A stretch of DNA of 64,000 bases, from NCBI RefSeq assembly GCF_021596505.1, contig NZ_PJIZ01000016.1, positions 1-64,000 on the forward strand, in the 5' to 3' direction. Positions 53,688 through 61,620 of this stretch are shown in pieces. A program made the position numbers and the translations under genes. The DNA is from Nostoc sp. CMAA1605. GTDB taxonomy: Bacteria; Cyanobacteriota; Cyanobacteriia; Cyanobacteriales; Nostocaceae. Numbering within the stretch: the stretch's first letter is position 1; every line of letters begins with the position of its first letter. The notes under the pieces were generated by a model. That model ran no database searches. It was not told where the DNA came from and saw only the letters and a program-made list of their open reading frames with translations.

Positions 53688-53892
53688 GTAGTAAGGACTT
53701 TAGTCCTTTATTGTTCGCGGATCGTCTCGCAGGGACTTCCAGATAAAAAAATATCCAAACTGTAGGGTGCGTCAGTATGAATAATCTCTTGGTATAGTTA
53801 CGTTTTCTCGCACTGACGCACCCTACTAAGCTGTTTATTTGGGATGATTTATTTTTTGGTGTTTCCGAAGAGAGGACTAAAGTCCTTACTAC
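53688..53892. mobile_element. Composite palindromic element (~205 bp) with a nested 65-bp palindrome
   Basis: GTAGTAAGGACTTTAGTCCT at 53688-53707 is perfectly inverted as AGGACTAAAGTCCTTACTAC at 53873-53892. Between them lies a 65-base palindrome (53762-53826) with GTAGGGTGCGTCAG ends, related to the one at 18479-18543 but in opposite orientation. No coding frame. It looks like one small element inside another, or a MITE with a complex interior. Confidence 0.65.
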
Positions 53893-54035
53893 AAACCTTT
53901 AATTATTTACCCTGTTCTCATTGGTAGCTGGAAACTTTGGTAATGCTTGTTACTTCATTATTAGTTAGACGGTGTGCATATAATTGGCATATTACACCTA
54001 ACTTATGTAATGCTCCTTGCACTTGAGAAAATAAT

Positions 54036-55274
54036 ATGAAAATCAGCAGCTATAAAAATTTATTTGTATTAGCATTCTTCAGCTTGAGTTGCATCCAAGC
54101 TGCTGATGCTATCACTCCGGTAAATTCCCCATCTCAACTATCTCAAGAAGTCGCTACATTGCGAAAACAGGGATCGAAAGGCTTACAAAGATTTCTGAAG
54201 ACTCATGCTAACCAACTCAATGATCCTCAAGTGAGGACAGCGTTAGATGCACTTTGTCAACAACGAGACTGTTACGCCTCTCGCTTATATTGGTATACAG
54301 ATTTAGCACAGGCTAAAGCAGCAGCTCAAGCTAGTGGTAAACCGATTTTATCTCTGCGGTTGTTGGGTAAACTCGACCAAGATTTAAGCTGTGCGAATAG
54401 TCGCTTTTTTAGAGTCGCACTTTACCCCAATGCAGAAATATCCAAAATTCTGCAAGACCGTTTTATTCTCCACTGGGAATCAGTGCGTCCTGCGCCTAAA
54501 GTCACAATTGATTTTGGCGATGGTCGCAAGTTAGAACGGACAATTACAGGTAATAGTATTCACTACATTTTAGATAGTTCTGGTCGTCCAATTGATGCTA
54601 TTCCTGGATTGTATGGCCCGAAAGCTTTTTTCAAACAACTCCAACAAGCTGAAATTGCAGCTAGGGAGTATAGCAGACTTGCGAGTGCAAACCGTAATGG
54701 TTTTTTACAAAAATACCATAGCGATCGCCTGCAAGCGATTGAAACTCAATGGCGAGCTGATTTATCCAAGTTAGGGATACAATCTCCCCCTAGACGTACA
54801 GCTTCAGTTAATCCGAGTCAGCCAGCTACAGCAGAAATTGCTGCACCAATAGCAGTATCTAAAATGGCGGTAGAACGTCCATTACTTAGAAGTATTCAAC
54901 CTAGCAGCGATCGCGATAATCTAGTCAGAATTACCAACGAAGATGCTTGGAATAGAATTGCTCAACTTTATAATGTTGAGGCGCAATTAGATGATAATAG
55001 TGTTGCTTTAATCAAAGCTAAAACTAAACAGAATAATTTATCCAGATTGGTACAGAATTTTGAAGCAGCAATGGCTGTAGATACAGTCAGAAACGAATAT
55101 ATGCTGCACAGTCAAATACATCAATGGTTTGTAGAAGGTAATCAGACTGATAATGTGGCGTTACTTAATGAAAAAGTCTACGCACAATTATTTCTCACTC
55201 CCAGTTCTGATCCTTGGTTGGGACTTGCTCCCAATGACGCATACAGCGCAATAGATAATGACGGTTTACGTTAA
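54036..55274 (+). CDS. Exported protein with a degenerate thioredoxin-like domain
   Basis: 412 residues. N-terminal signal peptide MKISSYKNLFVLAFFSLSC with cleavage near AADA. Residues about 95-200 (YTDLAQAKAAAQASGKPILSL, FFRVALYPNAEISKILQDRF, GNSIHYILDSSGRPIDAIPG) match a thioredoxin-like fold of the DUF255/TlpA-like kind, but the CxxC motif is absent; Cys in LSCANS is alone. The C-terminal 200 residues are helical and unlike any family I know. It probably acts in the periplasm as a structural or chaperone-like protein. Monocistronic. Function is unknown. Confidence 0.65.
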   Translation: MKISSYKNLFVLAFFSLSCIQAADAITPVNSPSQLSQEVATLRKQGSKGLQRFLKTHANQLNDPQVRTALDALCQQRDCYASRLYWYTDLAQAKAAAQASGKPILSLRLLGKLDQDLSCANSRFFRVALYPNAEISKILQDRFILHWESVRPAPKVTIDFGDGRKLERTITGNSIHYILDSSGRPIDAIPGLYGPKAFFKQLQQAEIAAREYSRLASANRNGFLQKYHSDRLQAIETQWRADLSKLGIQSPPRRTASVNPSQPATAEIAAPIAVSKMAVERPLLRSIQPSSDRDNLVRITNEDAWNRIAQLYNVEAQLDDNSVALIKAKTKQNNLSRLVQNFEAAMAVDTVRNEYMLHSQIHQWFVEGNQTDNVALLNEKVYAQLFLTPSSDPWLGLAPNDAYSAIDNDGLR

Positions 55275-55472
55275 TTAAGCTAATAAACCCAACTTCTTGC
55301 CATTATCCTTGGCAAGACGAATCAACTTTTGTCTTTCTTTGGACTCTACACCAATTCGATTACAGAAATTAGTGATCGCTTGCGAATGTAAAGCGATCGC
55401 TTTACCACGCAATTGATTAAATTGTACCTTGCCCATCAAGTTGCGAATTAAGACTACTAAAGGTGCAAACAT
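55275..55472 (-). CDS. Small conserved cyanobacterial protein
   Basis: 65 residues from ATG at 55470-55472, with TGAGGA seven bases upstream; a longer frame to 55547 overlaps the next gene and is rejected. The sequence MFAPLVVLIRNLMGKVQFNQ, then a basic helix-rich C-terminus (NRIGVESKERQKLIRLAKDN) is a strongly conserved cyanobacterial pattern found near small chlorophyll-binding-like (HLIP-type) genes. Function is unknown; annotation as electron transporter exists in relatives but I see no redox motif. The gene follows the Psb35-like gene by 59 bases and is probably co-transcribed with it. Confidence 0.75.
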   Translation of the reverse strand: MFAPLVVLIRNLMGKVQFNQLRGKAIALHSQAITNFCNRIGVESKERQKLIRLAKDNGKKLGLLA

Positions 55473-55531
55473 TGTTAATTCCTCACAGCTACTAGATTTT
55501 CTTAAATTCTTTGGTATATGTGCGGTCGTTA

Positions 55532-55702
55532 TTAGCTGACACCGCAAGCGATCAAGATGATTGCAGTCATAAATAAAGTGGCGATCGCTCCTTGGAGTGC
55601 ATAGCGGCTTTGCTGTTCCTGATTAGGGTAAGCCGCATAGTACATTTCAGGTTCGGTGGGGTAGTTATTGAGTTGACCGTTTTCGTTAATGGTGGTGTAC
55701 AT
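55532..55702 (-). CDS. Small single-helix membrane protein, Psb35/HLIP-like
   Basis: 56 residues from ATG at 55700-55702. A polar N-terminus with EPEMYYAAYPNQEQQ is followed by one hydrophobic helix (YALQGAIATLFMTAIILIAC) and ends GVS. This resembles Psb35-type proteins, single-helix relatives of the high-light-inducible proteins that associate with CP47 during photosystem II assembly. The canonical HLIP ExxGR chlorophyll motif is absent, which fits Psb35 better than an HLIP. GGAAAACG lies upstream. It pairs with the small gene at 55275. Assignment is by pattern only. Confidence 0.6.
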   Translation of the reverse strand: MYTTINENGQLNNYPTEPEMYYAAYPNQEQQSRYALQGAIATLFMTAIILIACGVS

Positions 55703-55820
55703 CTCGTTTTCCTTAGCTTGTTAACTTATGTAAATAAATATAACAATATTGTTACAAAACATCAAGAGGGCTTGACATATAAAACTTGATACTATCTATA
55801 AAATCTACTTATATAAAAAA

Positions 55821-55845
55821 CCCCGATTTCTAGAAAAAATCGGGG
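55821..55845. terminator. CCCCGATT...ATCGGGG hairpin
   Basis: CCCCGAT (55821-55827) is inverted as ATCGGGG (55839-55845) around TTCTAGAAAAA, preceded by AAAAAA. On the minus strand it would have a T-run, so it can terminate the peroxiredoxin-side transcript or be one of the dispersed palindromes (see 43119-43151). Confidence 0.55.
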
Positions 55846-55888
55846 TACGGCTGTTAAGTCTTTAATTTAAAATCCAAAATCCAAAATT

Positions 55889-56446
55889 CTAAGATGCTTC
55901 CGATTGCAGCTTTTCCAGTGTCGCCAAAACTTCCGCACTGTGAACAGATGGATTAACCTTAACAAAAGTGGCGCGGAGAGTGCCTTGTGGGTCGATGATA
56001 AAACTGTGACGCATAGATAAATAACCCAACCAAGAACCATAAGCCTTACTCACAGCACCGGTAGTATCAGCCAAAAGCGGGAATTTTAACCCCTCAGAAT
56101 CACAAAACTCAGCGTGGGAATCTATATCGTCAGCACTAACACCGACAATCTCAACATTTTTCGCCACATATTTGGGTAAATCCTGCTGGAAACGACGGGC
56201 TTCAATGGTGCAACCAGATGTAAAATCTTTGGGATAAAAATACAGAACTACCCACTTACCACGCAAATCAGATAACCCTAATTGGCCATCTCCTGTATTA
56301 GTTGGCAAAGTAAACTCCGGTGCAGGTTGATTAATTGCAGGTAGTTTCCCCCCCAGTGCATAAGTAACAGGCGCGAAATTTAACCAACTGATCACCGTAA
56401 AACAGCAAACCAAAAATATATTCAAAAAATTGCGTCGGGAAATCAT
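55889..56446 (-). CDS. Peroxiredoxin (BCP/PrxQ type) with twin-arginine signal
   Basis: 185 residues from ATG at 56444-56446; an in-frame TTG adds seven residues. The N-terminus MISRRNFLNIF is a twin-arginine motif, followed by a hydrophobic stretch and FAPVTYA, so the protein is exported folded to the thylakoid lumen or periplasm. The mature part has PEFTLPTN and the peroxidatic Cys79 in DFTSGCTIEARRF. The usual PrxQ resolving Cys five residues later is Arg here; Cys115 (EFCDSEG) is the only other candidate in the enzyme part. It reduces hydroperoxides with thioredoxin-type donors. It is monocistronic and close to sipA. Confidence 0.88.
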   Translation of the reverse strand: MISRRNFLNIFLVCCFTVISWLNFAPVTYALGGKLPAINQPAPEFTLPTNTGDGQLGLSDLRGKWVVLYFYPKDFTSGCTIEARRFQQDLPKYVAKNVEIVGVSADDIDSHAEFCDSEGLKFPLLADTTGAVSKAYGSWLGYLSMRHSFIIDPQGTLRATFVKVNPSVHSAEVLATLEKLQSEAS

Positions 56447-56567
56447 AAATGCAGATAAGAATGACAACTTTACATAAGTTTACATTCTTGCTCAAGAATA
56501 GAGGTATATAAAATGCTTCTTACTTTTAGTTTTTTAGAGACGCGATTGTTCGCGTCCTCAATCAGTT

Positions 56568-56816
56568 TCAGCTTTCAGCGTCATTGCTGGCTGGCGGCTT
56601 GTCTATACTTTCAATGTATTGACTGTCTAAAAGAAAAGCTCCCTTAGCAAAGCGAATACCCCAATAGCCGCCGGGGCGACGGTCAAGAACTATACCCTCT
56701 TCACCTATATGAACAACATCAGGGGGACGCAGCATGGGCATGGGGTCGGCGGTTTTGACATAAGGGGGTAATGCTACGACTCGGACTTTACTACCAATGA
56801 TAAATTCTTCAGACAT
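56568..56816 (-). CDS. sipA: Regulatory protein SipA (NblS-interacting)
   Basis: 82 residues from ATG at 56814-56816; a longer frame reaches 56981 but the family starts MSEEF. SH3-like beta-rich core: GSKVRVVALPPYVKTADPMP, LRPPDVVHIGEEGIVLDRRP and GGYWGIRFAKGAFLL. SipA binds the ATPase domain of the histidine kinase NblS (Hik33) in cyanobacteria and stimulates it, linking it to high-light and stress responses. Full length. Monocistronic here. Confidence 0.88.
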   Translation of the reverse strand: MSEEFIIGSKVRVVALPPYVKTADPMPMLRPPDVVHIGEEGIVLDRRPGGYWGIRFAKGAFLLDSQYIESIDKPPASNDAES

Positions 56817-57062
56817 ACAAAAAGAGCTAGGAGTTTTAATCCACTCATAGCTCATTACTTTCAACTTTACTAGAGGTGTGACGGAAGATTTTGTGATGTT
56901 GGGAATTAGGTAATGGGAAAGGGGAGGGAACATTTCCCCTTTCCCGTTCTTCTGCAAGAAGTCTGTTATACCAATTCGCAATTCGCAATTCGCAATTCAG
57001 AAAGTCAGATACCATCTGAGTTTCAGGCTTTGCATCTGTTGCCTAATTTTGAAGAATTGGTG

Positions 57063-57584
57063 TTAATTGGGAGTTATGACAAATATTTTTTGGACTTCAG
57101 CTAAAGGTAAATGCCAAAGCAGTTCGGGTTGCCAGGTATCGGGGTCAAATTTGGACTGACAGCCACGTTGGTAAGCTCGCCATAGTCTATCCCAGCTAAA
57201 TTGTTGACGATAGTTGAGATTGCGGTGAATGACGCGTAATAGTCCTAGTCCTAACAACATATTGGCTAGTTGTAACTTAGCTCCCAACAGAAATGCTTGT
57301 ACTTCCGCTTCATTAATGGGGTCTGTACCGTAGCCTGTAAGGACATGAACGCCGTCATGAAGTTGTTTGCGTCGGGGGCCAGTGGTGAAGGGTGGGATTT
57401 GATGAGTGTCGAGAAAATCAGCCCAACTTCTGCCAAAAGTATCTGGAGGGAGCGATCGCAATTGTTCTATATTGACAATTGCTGGGACATCTTTCCCTGC
57501 GGTGGCGGTGACGCGATCAATTAAATCTAAAAATTTTTGTAGATTGGGCGTAGGATTGGAGTTATCAGCAAGAGGTTGCATCAT
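57063..57584 (-). CDS. Coq4-family protein
   Basis: 173 residues from ATG at 57582-57584 (a second Met follows at once); the upstream extension is in repeat-rich sequence. The central region has the Coq4 zinc-type motif in HDGVHVLTGYGTDPINEAEV, with LHDxxH and the downstream Glu, then GAKLQLANMLLGLGLLRVIHR. In mitochondria and proteobacteria Coq4 takes part in ubiquinone head-group modification. Cyanobacteria make plastoquinone instead, so here the role is unknown; a link to quinone or phylloquinone metabolism is only a guess. Confidence 0.78.
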   Translation of the reverse strand: MMQPLADNSNPTPNLQKFLDLIDRVTATAGKDVPAIVNIEQLRSLPPDTFGRSWADFLDTHQIPPFTTGPRRKQLHDGVHVLTGYGTDPINEAEVQAFLLGAKLQLANMLLGLGLLRVIHRNLNYRQQFSWDRLWRAYQRGCQSKFDPDTWQPELLWHLPLAEVQKIFVITPN

Positions 57585-57636
57585 ATATTTTTTAATTAAG
57601 TCTTTTAGTAGTGCTGAGTGCTGAGTTTTGAGTGCT

Positions 57637-57742
57637 GTTAGCGGTAGCGCGGCGTTTAGCCGGTGTTTAGTAATCAATTCTTTAATTTTGAATTTTGAAT
57701 TGATTGGAGTGCTGTTAGCGGTAGCGAGGCGTTCAGTTGGTG
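57637..57742. repeat. Two copies of the 29-nt GTTAGCGGTAGCG repeat plus AGCACTCATTACTC tandem repeats
   Basis: Copies at 57637-57665 and 57714-57742 (the second slightly diverged: GAGGCG, TCAGTTGGTG). A tandem run of ACTCATTACTCAGC follows at about 57768-57805. Together these fill the gap between the Coq4 gene and the next minus-strand gene. Confidence 0.7.
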
Positions 57743-57854
57743 CAATTAATCATACTTTTTACTTAGCACTCATTACTCAGCACTCATTACTCAGCACTCA
57801 TTACTCTTTTGGTCAGATGGGTAATTTCCCATCTTGACTAAGTGTTAATGGTGA

Positions 57855-58154
57855 TTAATTGTGTTTGTAGCGATAAATAGTACGAGATATATTATTTTCG
57901 CGACGGTTCAATTGTCTACGCTCCCTAACTGTTAAGCCTCTGCCACTACGAATGTAACGTCTTCTAGTAGCATCAACTGCGGCCTCTCGACGTTGTAAAT
58001 TCCGCAGTTCGGTTGGAGTAATAGAACCGTTTCTGACACCGTTATAAATACGTTGTTCTTGATTCACTTCACGACGATAAACTTCGCCAGCAGAAGCAAT
58101 TGTTGGTAAAAGAATAACACTAGCATATACAGCAGCAGCAATTAAGCGTTTCAT
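57855..58154 (-). CDS. Small secreted basic protein
   Basis: 99 residues from ATG at 58152-58154; the frame extends to 58238 but overlaps the upstream gene. A clear signal peptide (MKRLIAAAVYASVILLPTIA, cut after ASA) precedes a highly basic helical domain rich in Arg (RREVNQEQRIYNGVRNG, LRNLQRREAAVDATRRRYIR). The repeated NRREN/QRREAAVD units resemble the short helical motif of Spy/DUF4168-type periplasmic proteins. It lies 43 bases after the Spy-like gene and is probably co-expressed. Function is unknown. Confidence 0.7.
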   Translation of the reverse strand: MKRLIAAAVYASVILLPTIASAGEVYRREVNQEQRIYNGVRNGSITPTELRNLQRREAAVDATRRRYIRSGRGLTVRERRQLNRRENNISRTIYRYKHN

Positions 58155-58197
58155 GTCAATATCCTGGTTAAATGAGAGATGATGTTTTGATACAAAA

Positions 58198-58707
58198 TTA
58201 ATTACTATTTTGTTGACGACGTTGTTGCCAACGCTCACGACGACTAGCTTTGAGTTCTTGGAGTTTGGTGCGTTGTTCTGGGGTTAAAACGGCTTCAATT
58301 TGTTTTTTAGACTCTTCTCTAATCGCTCTGAGTCTGGCTTTTTGGTCATCTGTCAAATTTAATTCCGCCATTTTCTTTCCGCGACGCGCTCCTGCTTCGG
58401 GACGTTCACCAGCTTGGCCTTGCGCTCGGCGTGCTTGTCTTTCTTGGCGTGCTGCTTCTAGCTTGGCTTTTTGCTCTGGGGTGAAGACTGCTTCCATTTG
58501 GGTACGAGCATTTTCGCGAATTTGTCTAATTTTGGTTTGTTGCTCTTGTGTGAGTCCTAAAGCTTCCCAAGGGCCTTTTTTGTCGGCTTGAGCAATTTGA
58601 AATGCAGAGGTAGGAGTATTTTGAGCTTGGACAACGAAGGGGGTTGCAGTTGTGGTTAAAGTGAGAGCGATCGCACCAGCTAACAGAGATAATGATTTAA
58701 GTTGCAT
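58198..58707 (-). CDS. Spy/CpxP-like periplasmic protein (LTxxQ motifs)
   Basis: 169 residues from ATG at 58705-58707 with GAGGTT upstream. Signal peptide (MQLKSLSLLAGAIALTLTTT...VQA). The mature part contains two copies of an LT(Q/D)xQ motif: LGLTQEQQTKIRQIREN and LNLTDDQKARLRAIREE, and two FTPEQKAKLEAARQ / LTPEQRTKLQELKA helices, the CpxP/Spy signature. Spy is an ATP-independent chaperone and CpxP senses envelope stress. The next divergent operon is a two-component system, as in Cpx/Spy regulation elsewhere. Whether that system controls this gene is unknown. Confidence 0.85.
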   Translation of the reverse strand: MQLKSLSLLAGAIALTLTTTATPFVVQAQNTPTSAFQIAQADKKGPWEALGLTQEQQTKIRQIRENARTQMEAVFTPEQKAKLEAARQERQARRAQGQAGERPEAGARRGKKMAELNLTDDQKARLRAIREESKKQIEAVLTPEQRTKLQELKASRRERWQQRRQQNSN

Positions 58708-58898
58708 TGATAACCTCATGTGATTTTTCTTTGGCATGCGACCATCTTATGAACTCAGATCAGCTATTCACATGAGGATAAAGTCACGAATCAACCCATG
58801 ACTTTAGTCATAGTTTAACTATGATTAAGGTGACTGGTGATACTCGTATAAATCGGGTATATGTGATGAGAGCAGGCTATTAATTTTTTATTTTGATT

Positions 58899-60122
58899 AT
58901 GAGCCGTCCTATTCAAATTAATAATCATCCTTTTCGCTTTTTACTGTATTTGGAATGGATATTACTAGCACTTTCCGTTCTTATACTAGTTCTGCCCTAT
59001 TCCTCACCGCGAGCTGCTAGTAGATTCCCTGAGTTAGCCGTTTTGAATCTGATTATTTTCGGCTTGATGGGTCTGAGACTACCTACTAGTAATAATGTCG
59101 TTAAAATTATTTATACAGCCTGTGGATTGAGTTTAATTTTTATCACTAGTTTATTCGGCGGTAGACCTGATCGCCCATTTCCATTCCTCTATATGATTTT
59201 AGTAATTCGTAGCTGTTTAATGTTCCAATTACCTGGAAGATTATCAGTTACATTTGTCTCATTTTCCTTATTTTTAATTACTTTAATATATCGTATACCC
59301 CACGCTTCCCGACGTAATCCTTTTGTACCACCAGCAGCACCTGAGAGGGTAATATTTTTTACGTTGAGTTTGGCTTTATTGTCTGGCTTAAGTTTAGTAT
59401 TTGTCTTAATGTTAATGAATACCGTATTGTCAGAACGCCAAAGTCGAGAAGATTTAGCGATCGCTAATGAAAAACTCCGGCAATATGCTCTCCGAATTGA
59501 AAATCAAGCTACCCTAGAAGAACGCAATCGCATCGCCAGGGAAATTCATGATTCTTTGGGTCATTCTTTAACGGCTTTAAATCTACAATTAGAGACGGCT
59601 TTAAAACTTTATCAAGCCAATCCTGATAAGGCCTATAGTTTTTTATCTAGGGCGAAAGAGTTGGGTTCTAAAGCTTTACAGGATGTGCGACAGTCGGTTT
59701 CTACGATGCGATCGCAGCCATTACAAGATAAAAATTTAGCAGAGGCAATTAATAATTTAGCTGAAGATTTTCAAAAGACAAGTAATATTATTCTCAATTG
59801 TCAGATTAATATTGAATATGCTTTTGCTAGTGAATTGAATACTGCGATTTACCGAATTATTCAAGAATCATTAACGAATATTTCTAAACACGCCAACGCC
59901 ACAGAAGTCAATATCAATGCCGCTATCCATCGGGGTAGTTTATATATTACGATTCAGGATAATGGTAGGGGTTTTGATTTAGAACAAAATACTACAGGAT
60001 TTGGCTTGCAAAGTATGCGCGATCGTGCCTTATCTTTAGGTGGTCAATTTACGATTAACAGTGCCTTTGGTTGTGGTTGTCAAATTACCGTTGAGATTCC
60101 GTTAACTAGGTTAATTAAATGA
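58899..60122 (+). CDS. NarL-type sensor histidine kinase
   Basis: 407 residues from ATG at 58899 (a TTG six bases before is less likely). Residues 15-175 contain about five or six hydrophobic segments with short loops, forming a membrane sensor without a large periplasmic domain. HisKA_3 dimerisation region follows with His217 in RIAREIHDSLGHSL; N box YRIIQESLTNISKHA; G box ITIQDNGRGFD and GFGLQSMRDRA. It phosphorylates the response regulator whose gene overlaps its stop codon by four bases (ATGA). The signal is unknown; it resembles membrane-bound LiaS/DesK-type sensors. Confidence 0.9.
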   Translation: MSRPIQINNHPFRFLLYLEWILLALSVLILVLPYSSPRAASRFPELAVLNLIIFGLMGLRLPTSNNVVKIIYTACGLSLIFITSLFGGRPDRPFPFLYMILVIRSCLMFQLPGRLSVTFVSFSLFLITLIYRIPHASRRNPFVPPAAPERVIFFTLSLALLSGLSLVFVLMLMNTVLSERQSREDLAIANEKLRQYALRIENQATLEERNRIAREIHDSLGHSLTALNLQLETALKLYQANPDKAYSFLSRAKELGSKALQDVRQSVSTMRSQPLQDKNLAEAINNLAEDFQKTSNIILNCQINIEYAFASELNTAIYRIIQESLTNISKHANATEVNINAAIHRGSLYITIQDNGRGFDLEQNTTGFGLQSMRDRALSLGGQFTINSAFGCGCQITVEIPLTRLIK

Positions 60123-60781
60123 TTAAAGTATTATTAGTTGATGACCAAAGTTTAATTCGTCAAGGCTTAAGAGCTTTATTAGAATTAGAACCTGATTTAG
60201 AAATTATCGGAGAAGCAGAAAACGGGGAAATCGCCTTGAATTTAATTGCTCAATTAGAACCTGATGTGGTATTGATGGATATGAGAATGCCCATTATGGA
60301 TGGAGTTGCAGCCACTAAGGAAATTCAAAAGCGTTTTCAGGGAGTGAAAGTTTTAGTGCTGACAACTTTTGATGATGAGGAATATGTCAAAGCTGCCTTA
60401 CAATATGGGGCAATGGGTTATTTGCTCAAAGATACACCTTCAGAAGAATTAGCTGTGGCTGTGCGTGCCGTGCAGAAGGGATATACTCAGTTAGGCCCAG
60501 GAATTGTCAAAAAACTGTTGACAGAATTCCAACCACCTGCGCCAAGTCAAACACCAACTATTCCGCCCAGTTTAGCAGAACTCACACCCAGAGAAAAAGA
60601 AGTTTTGCTGTTAATTGCTACAGGTGCAAATAACCGCGAAATAGCTCAACAGCTTTATATTTCTGAAGGCACAGTTAAAAATCATGTAACTAATATTTTA
60701 AATCGCTTGCACTTGCGCGATCGCACTCAAGCCGCTATTATCGCCAACACCTATTTATCTTATCTCAACAATTCCATTTAA
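60119..60781 (+). CDS. NarL/FixJ-family response regulator
   Basis: 220 residues. Receiver domain with the phosphoacceptor Asp54 (VVLMDMRMP), acidic Asp8/Asp9, Thr and Lys in VLTTFDDEEYV...GYLLKDTPSE. A LuxR-type HTH (LTPREKEVLLLIATGANNRE, then GTVKNHVTNILNRLH) fills residues 150-215. It acts as a DNA-binding transcription regulator when phosphorylated by the kinase encoded just before it. Nearby envelope genes (Spy-like, small secreted protein) are plausible targets. Confidence 0.94.
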   Translation: MIKVLLVDDQSLIRQGLRALLELEPDLEIIGEAENGEIALNLIAQLEPDVVLMDMRMPIMDGVAATKEIQKRFQGVKVLVLTTFDDEEYVKAALQYGAMGYLLKDTPSEELAVAVRAVQKGYTQLGPGIVKKLLTEFQPPAPSQTPTIPPSLAELTPREKEVLLLIATGANNREIAQQLYISEGTVKNHVTNILNRLHLRDRTQAAIIANTYLSYLNNSI

Positions 60782-60797
60782 ACTGGCAATACTAAAA

Positions 60798-61115
60798 TTA
60801 TTCTTGTCTTAATGCTGCCATAACTTGTGGTGTAATATCTCTGCCACCATTGAGGTTAGTAAATAAACATTGAATCGTGTAAATTATCCCCCAAGGTATA
60901 CCCCACCAACCTAAAAAGAATGAAATCAAGTTAAACTTCAAACCTTTCATAAAAGTATTTTCGCCTGATTTCACTAAATAGATTTCTGAACTGCGTTTAA
61001 ATGTTAAGATCACTATAGAAATACAATAGAGGAAGACAACAAATTTAGCACCATGCGCTAATTCTTGATTTAACTCTTCTACTGTCATGTTATCTATGCC
61101 GATAATTTTAGACAT
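60798..61115 (-). CDS. Small membrane protein of unknown function
   Basis: 105 residues from ATG at 61113-61115. Two hydrophobic segments (FVVFLYCISIVILTF and LISFFLGWWGIPWGIIYTIQC). The second, with FFLGWWGIPWG, resembles the aromatic turn of TM2/DUF-type small membrane proteins. N- and C-terminal tails are hydrophilic. No named family recognised. It is convergent with the response regulator and lies 15 bases from the deaminase gene, so it may be co-transcribed after it. Confidence 0.6.
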   Translation of the reverse strand: MSKIIGIDNMTVEELNQELAHGAKFVVFLYCISIVILTFKRSSEIYLVKSGENTFMKGLKFNLISFFLGWWGIPWGIIYTIQCLFTNLNGGRDITPQVMAALRQE

Positions 61116-61130
61116 TCATCCTCCATAAAT

Positions 61131-61556
61131 TTAAGTGAATAATTTCAAACATTCCTGTCGCAATACGCCTTTAGTCACTGTGATATTACTAAATGACTTA
61201 GCAATCACCTCTTCACAAGAAATATTAATTTGTGACTGATTAATAGCAATTAAATCTGCAATTGAAACACCATAGATAATTTCTGATATACCACTCCAAA
61301 CACAGGCGGCTGCACACATAGGACAGGGTTCACCAGTGGTGTATATGCTATAACCTTCTAAGGAAAAGTTCTTGATTTGATTCCCTAAACGGCGAATCAC
61401 ATTAATTTCTGCATGAGCAGAAGGATCGCAATCTCTAGCAACAGTATTGTGTGCTACTGCTACTACTTGATTATCTTTAACCATTACCGCGCCATAAGGT
61501 GCATCCCCCTTTTTGGCTTCTGCAATTGCTACACTCATAAAATATTCTTGGTTCAT
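61131..61556 (-). CDS. Nucleoside/cytidine deaminase-like zinc enzyme
   Basis: 141 residues from ATG at 61554-61556; the frame extends upstream to 61598 but MNQEYFMSVAIAEAKKGDAP is the typical start. HAEINVIRRLG supplies the His ligand and the catalytic Glu; PCPMCAAACVWSGI supplies the two Cys ligands. The size and layout fit guanine deaminase / tRNA-type (TadA-like) or CMP deaminases. It deaminates a nucleobase or nucleoside in the cytoplasm; the exact substrate cannot be told by eye. Confidence 0.88.
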   Translation of the reverse strand: MNQEYFMSVAIAEAKKGDAPYGAVMVKDNQVVAVAHNTVARDCDPSAHAEINVIRRLGNQIKNFSLEGYSIYTTGEPCPMCAAACVWSGISEIIYGVSIADLIAINQSQINISCEEVIAKSFSNITVTKGVLRQECLKLFT

Positions 61557-61620
61557 CTTAGCTTGGCAATTCAGGCGAATAATCAGTAAAAATACCATAT
61601 TCCCAGACTGGTAATGAAAT

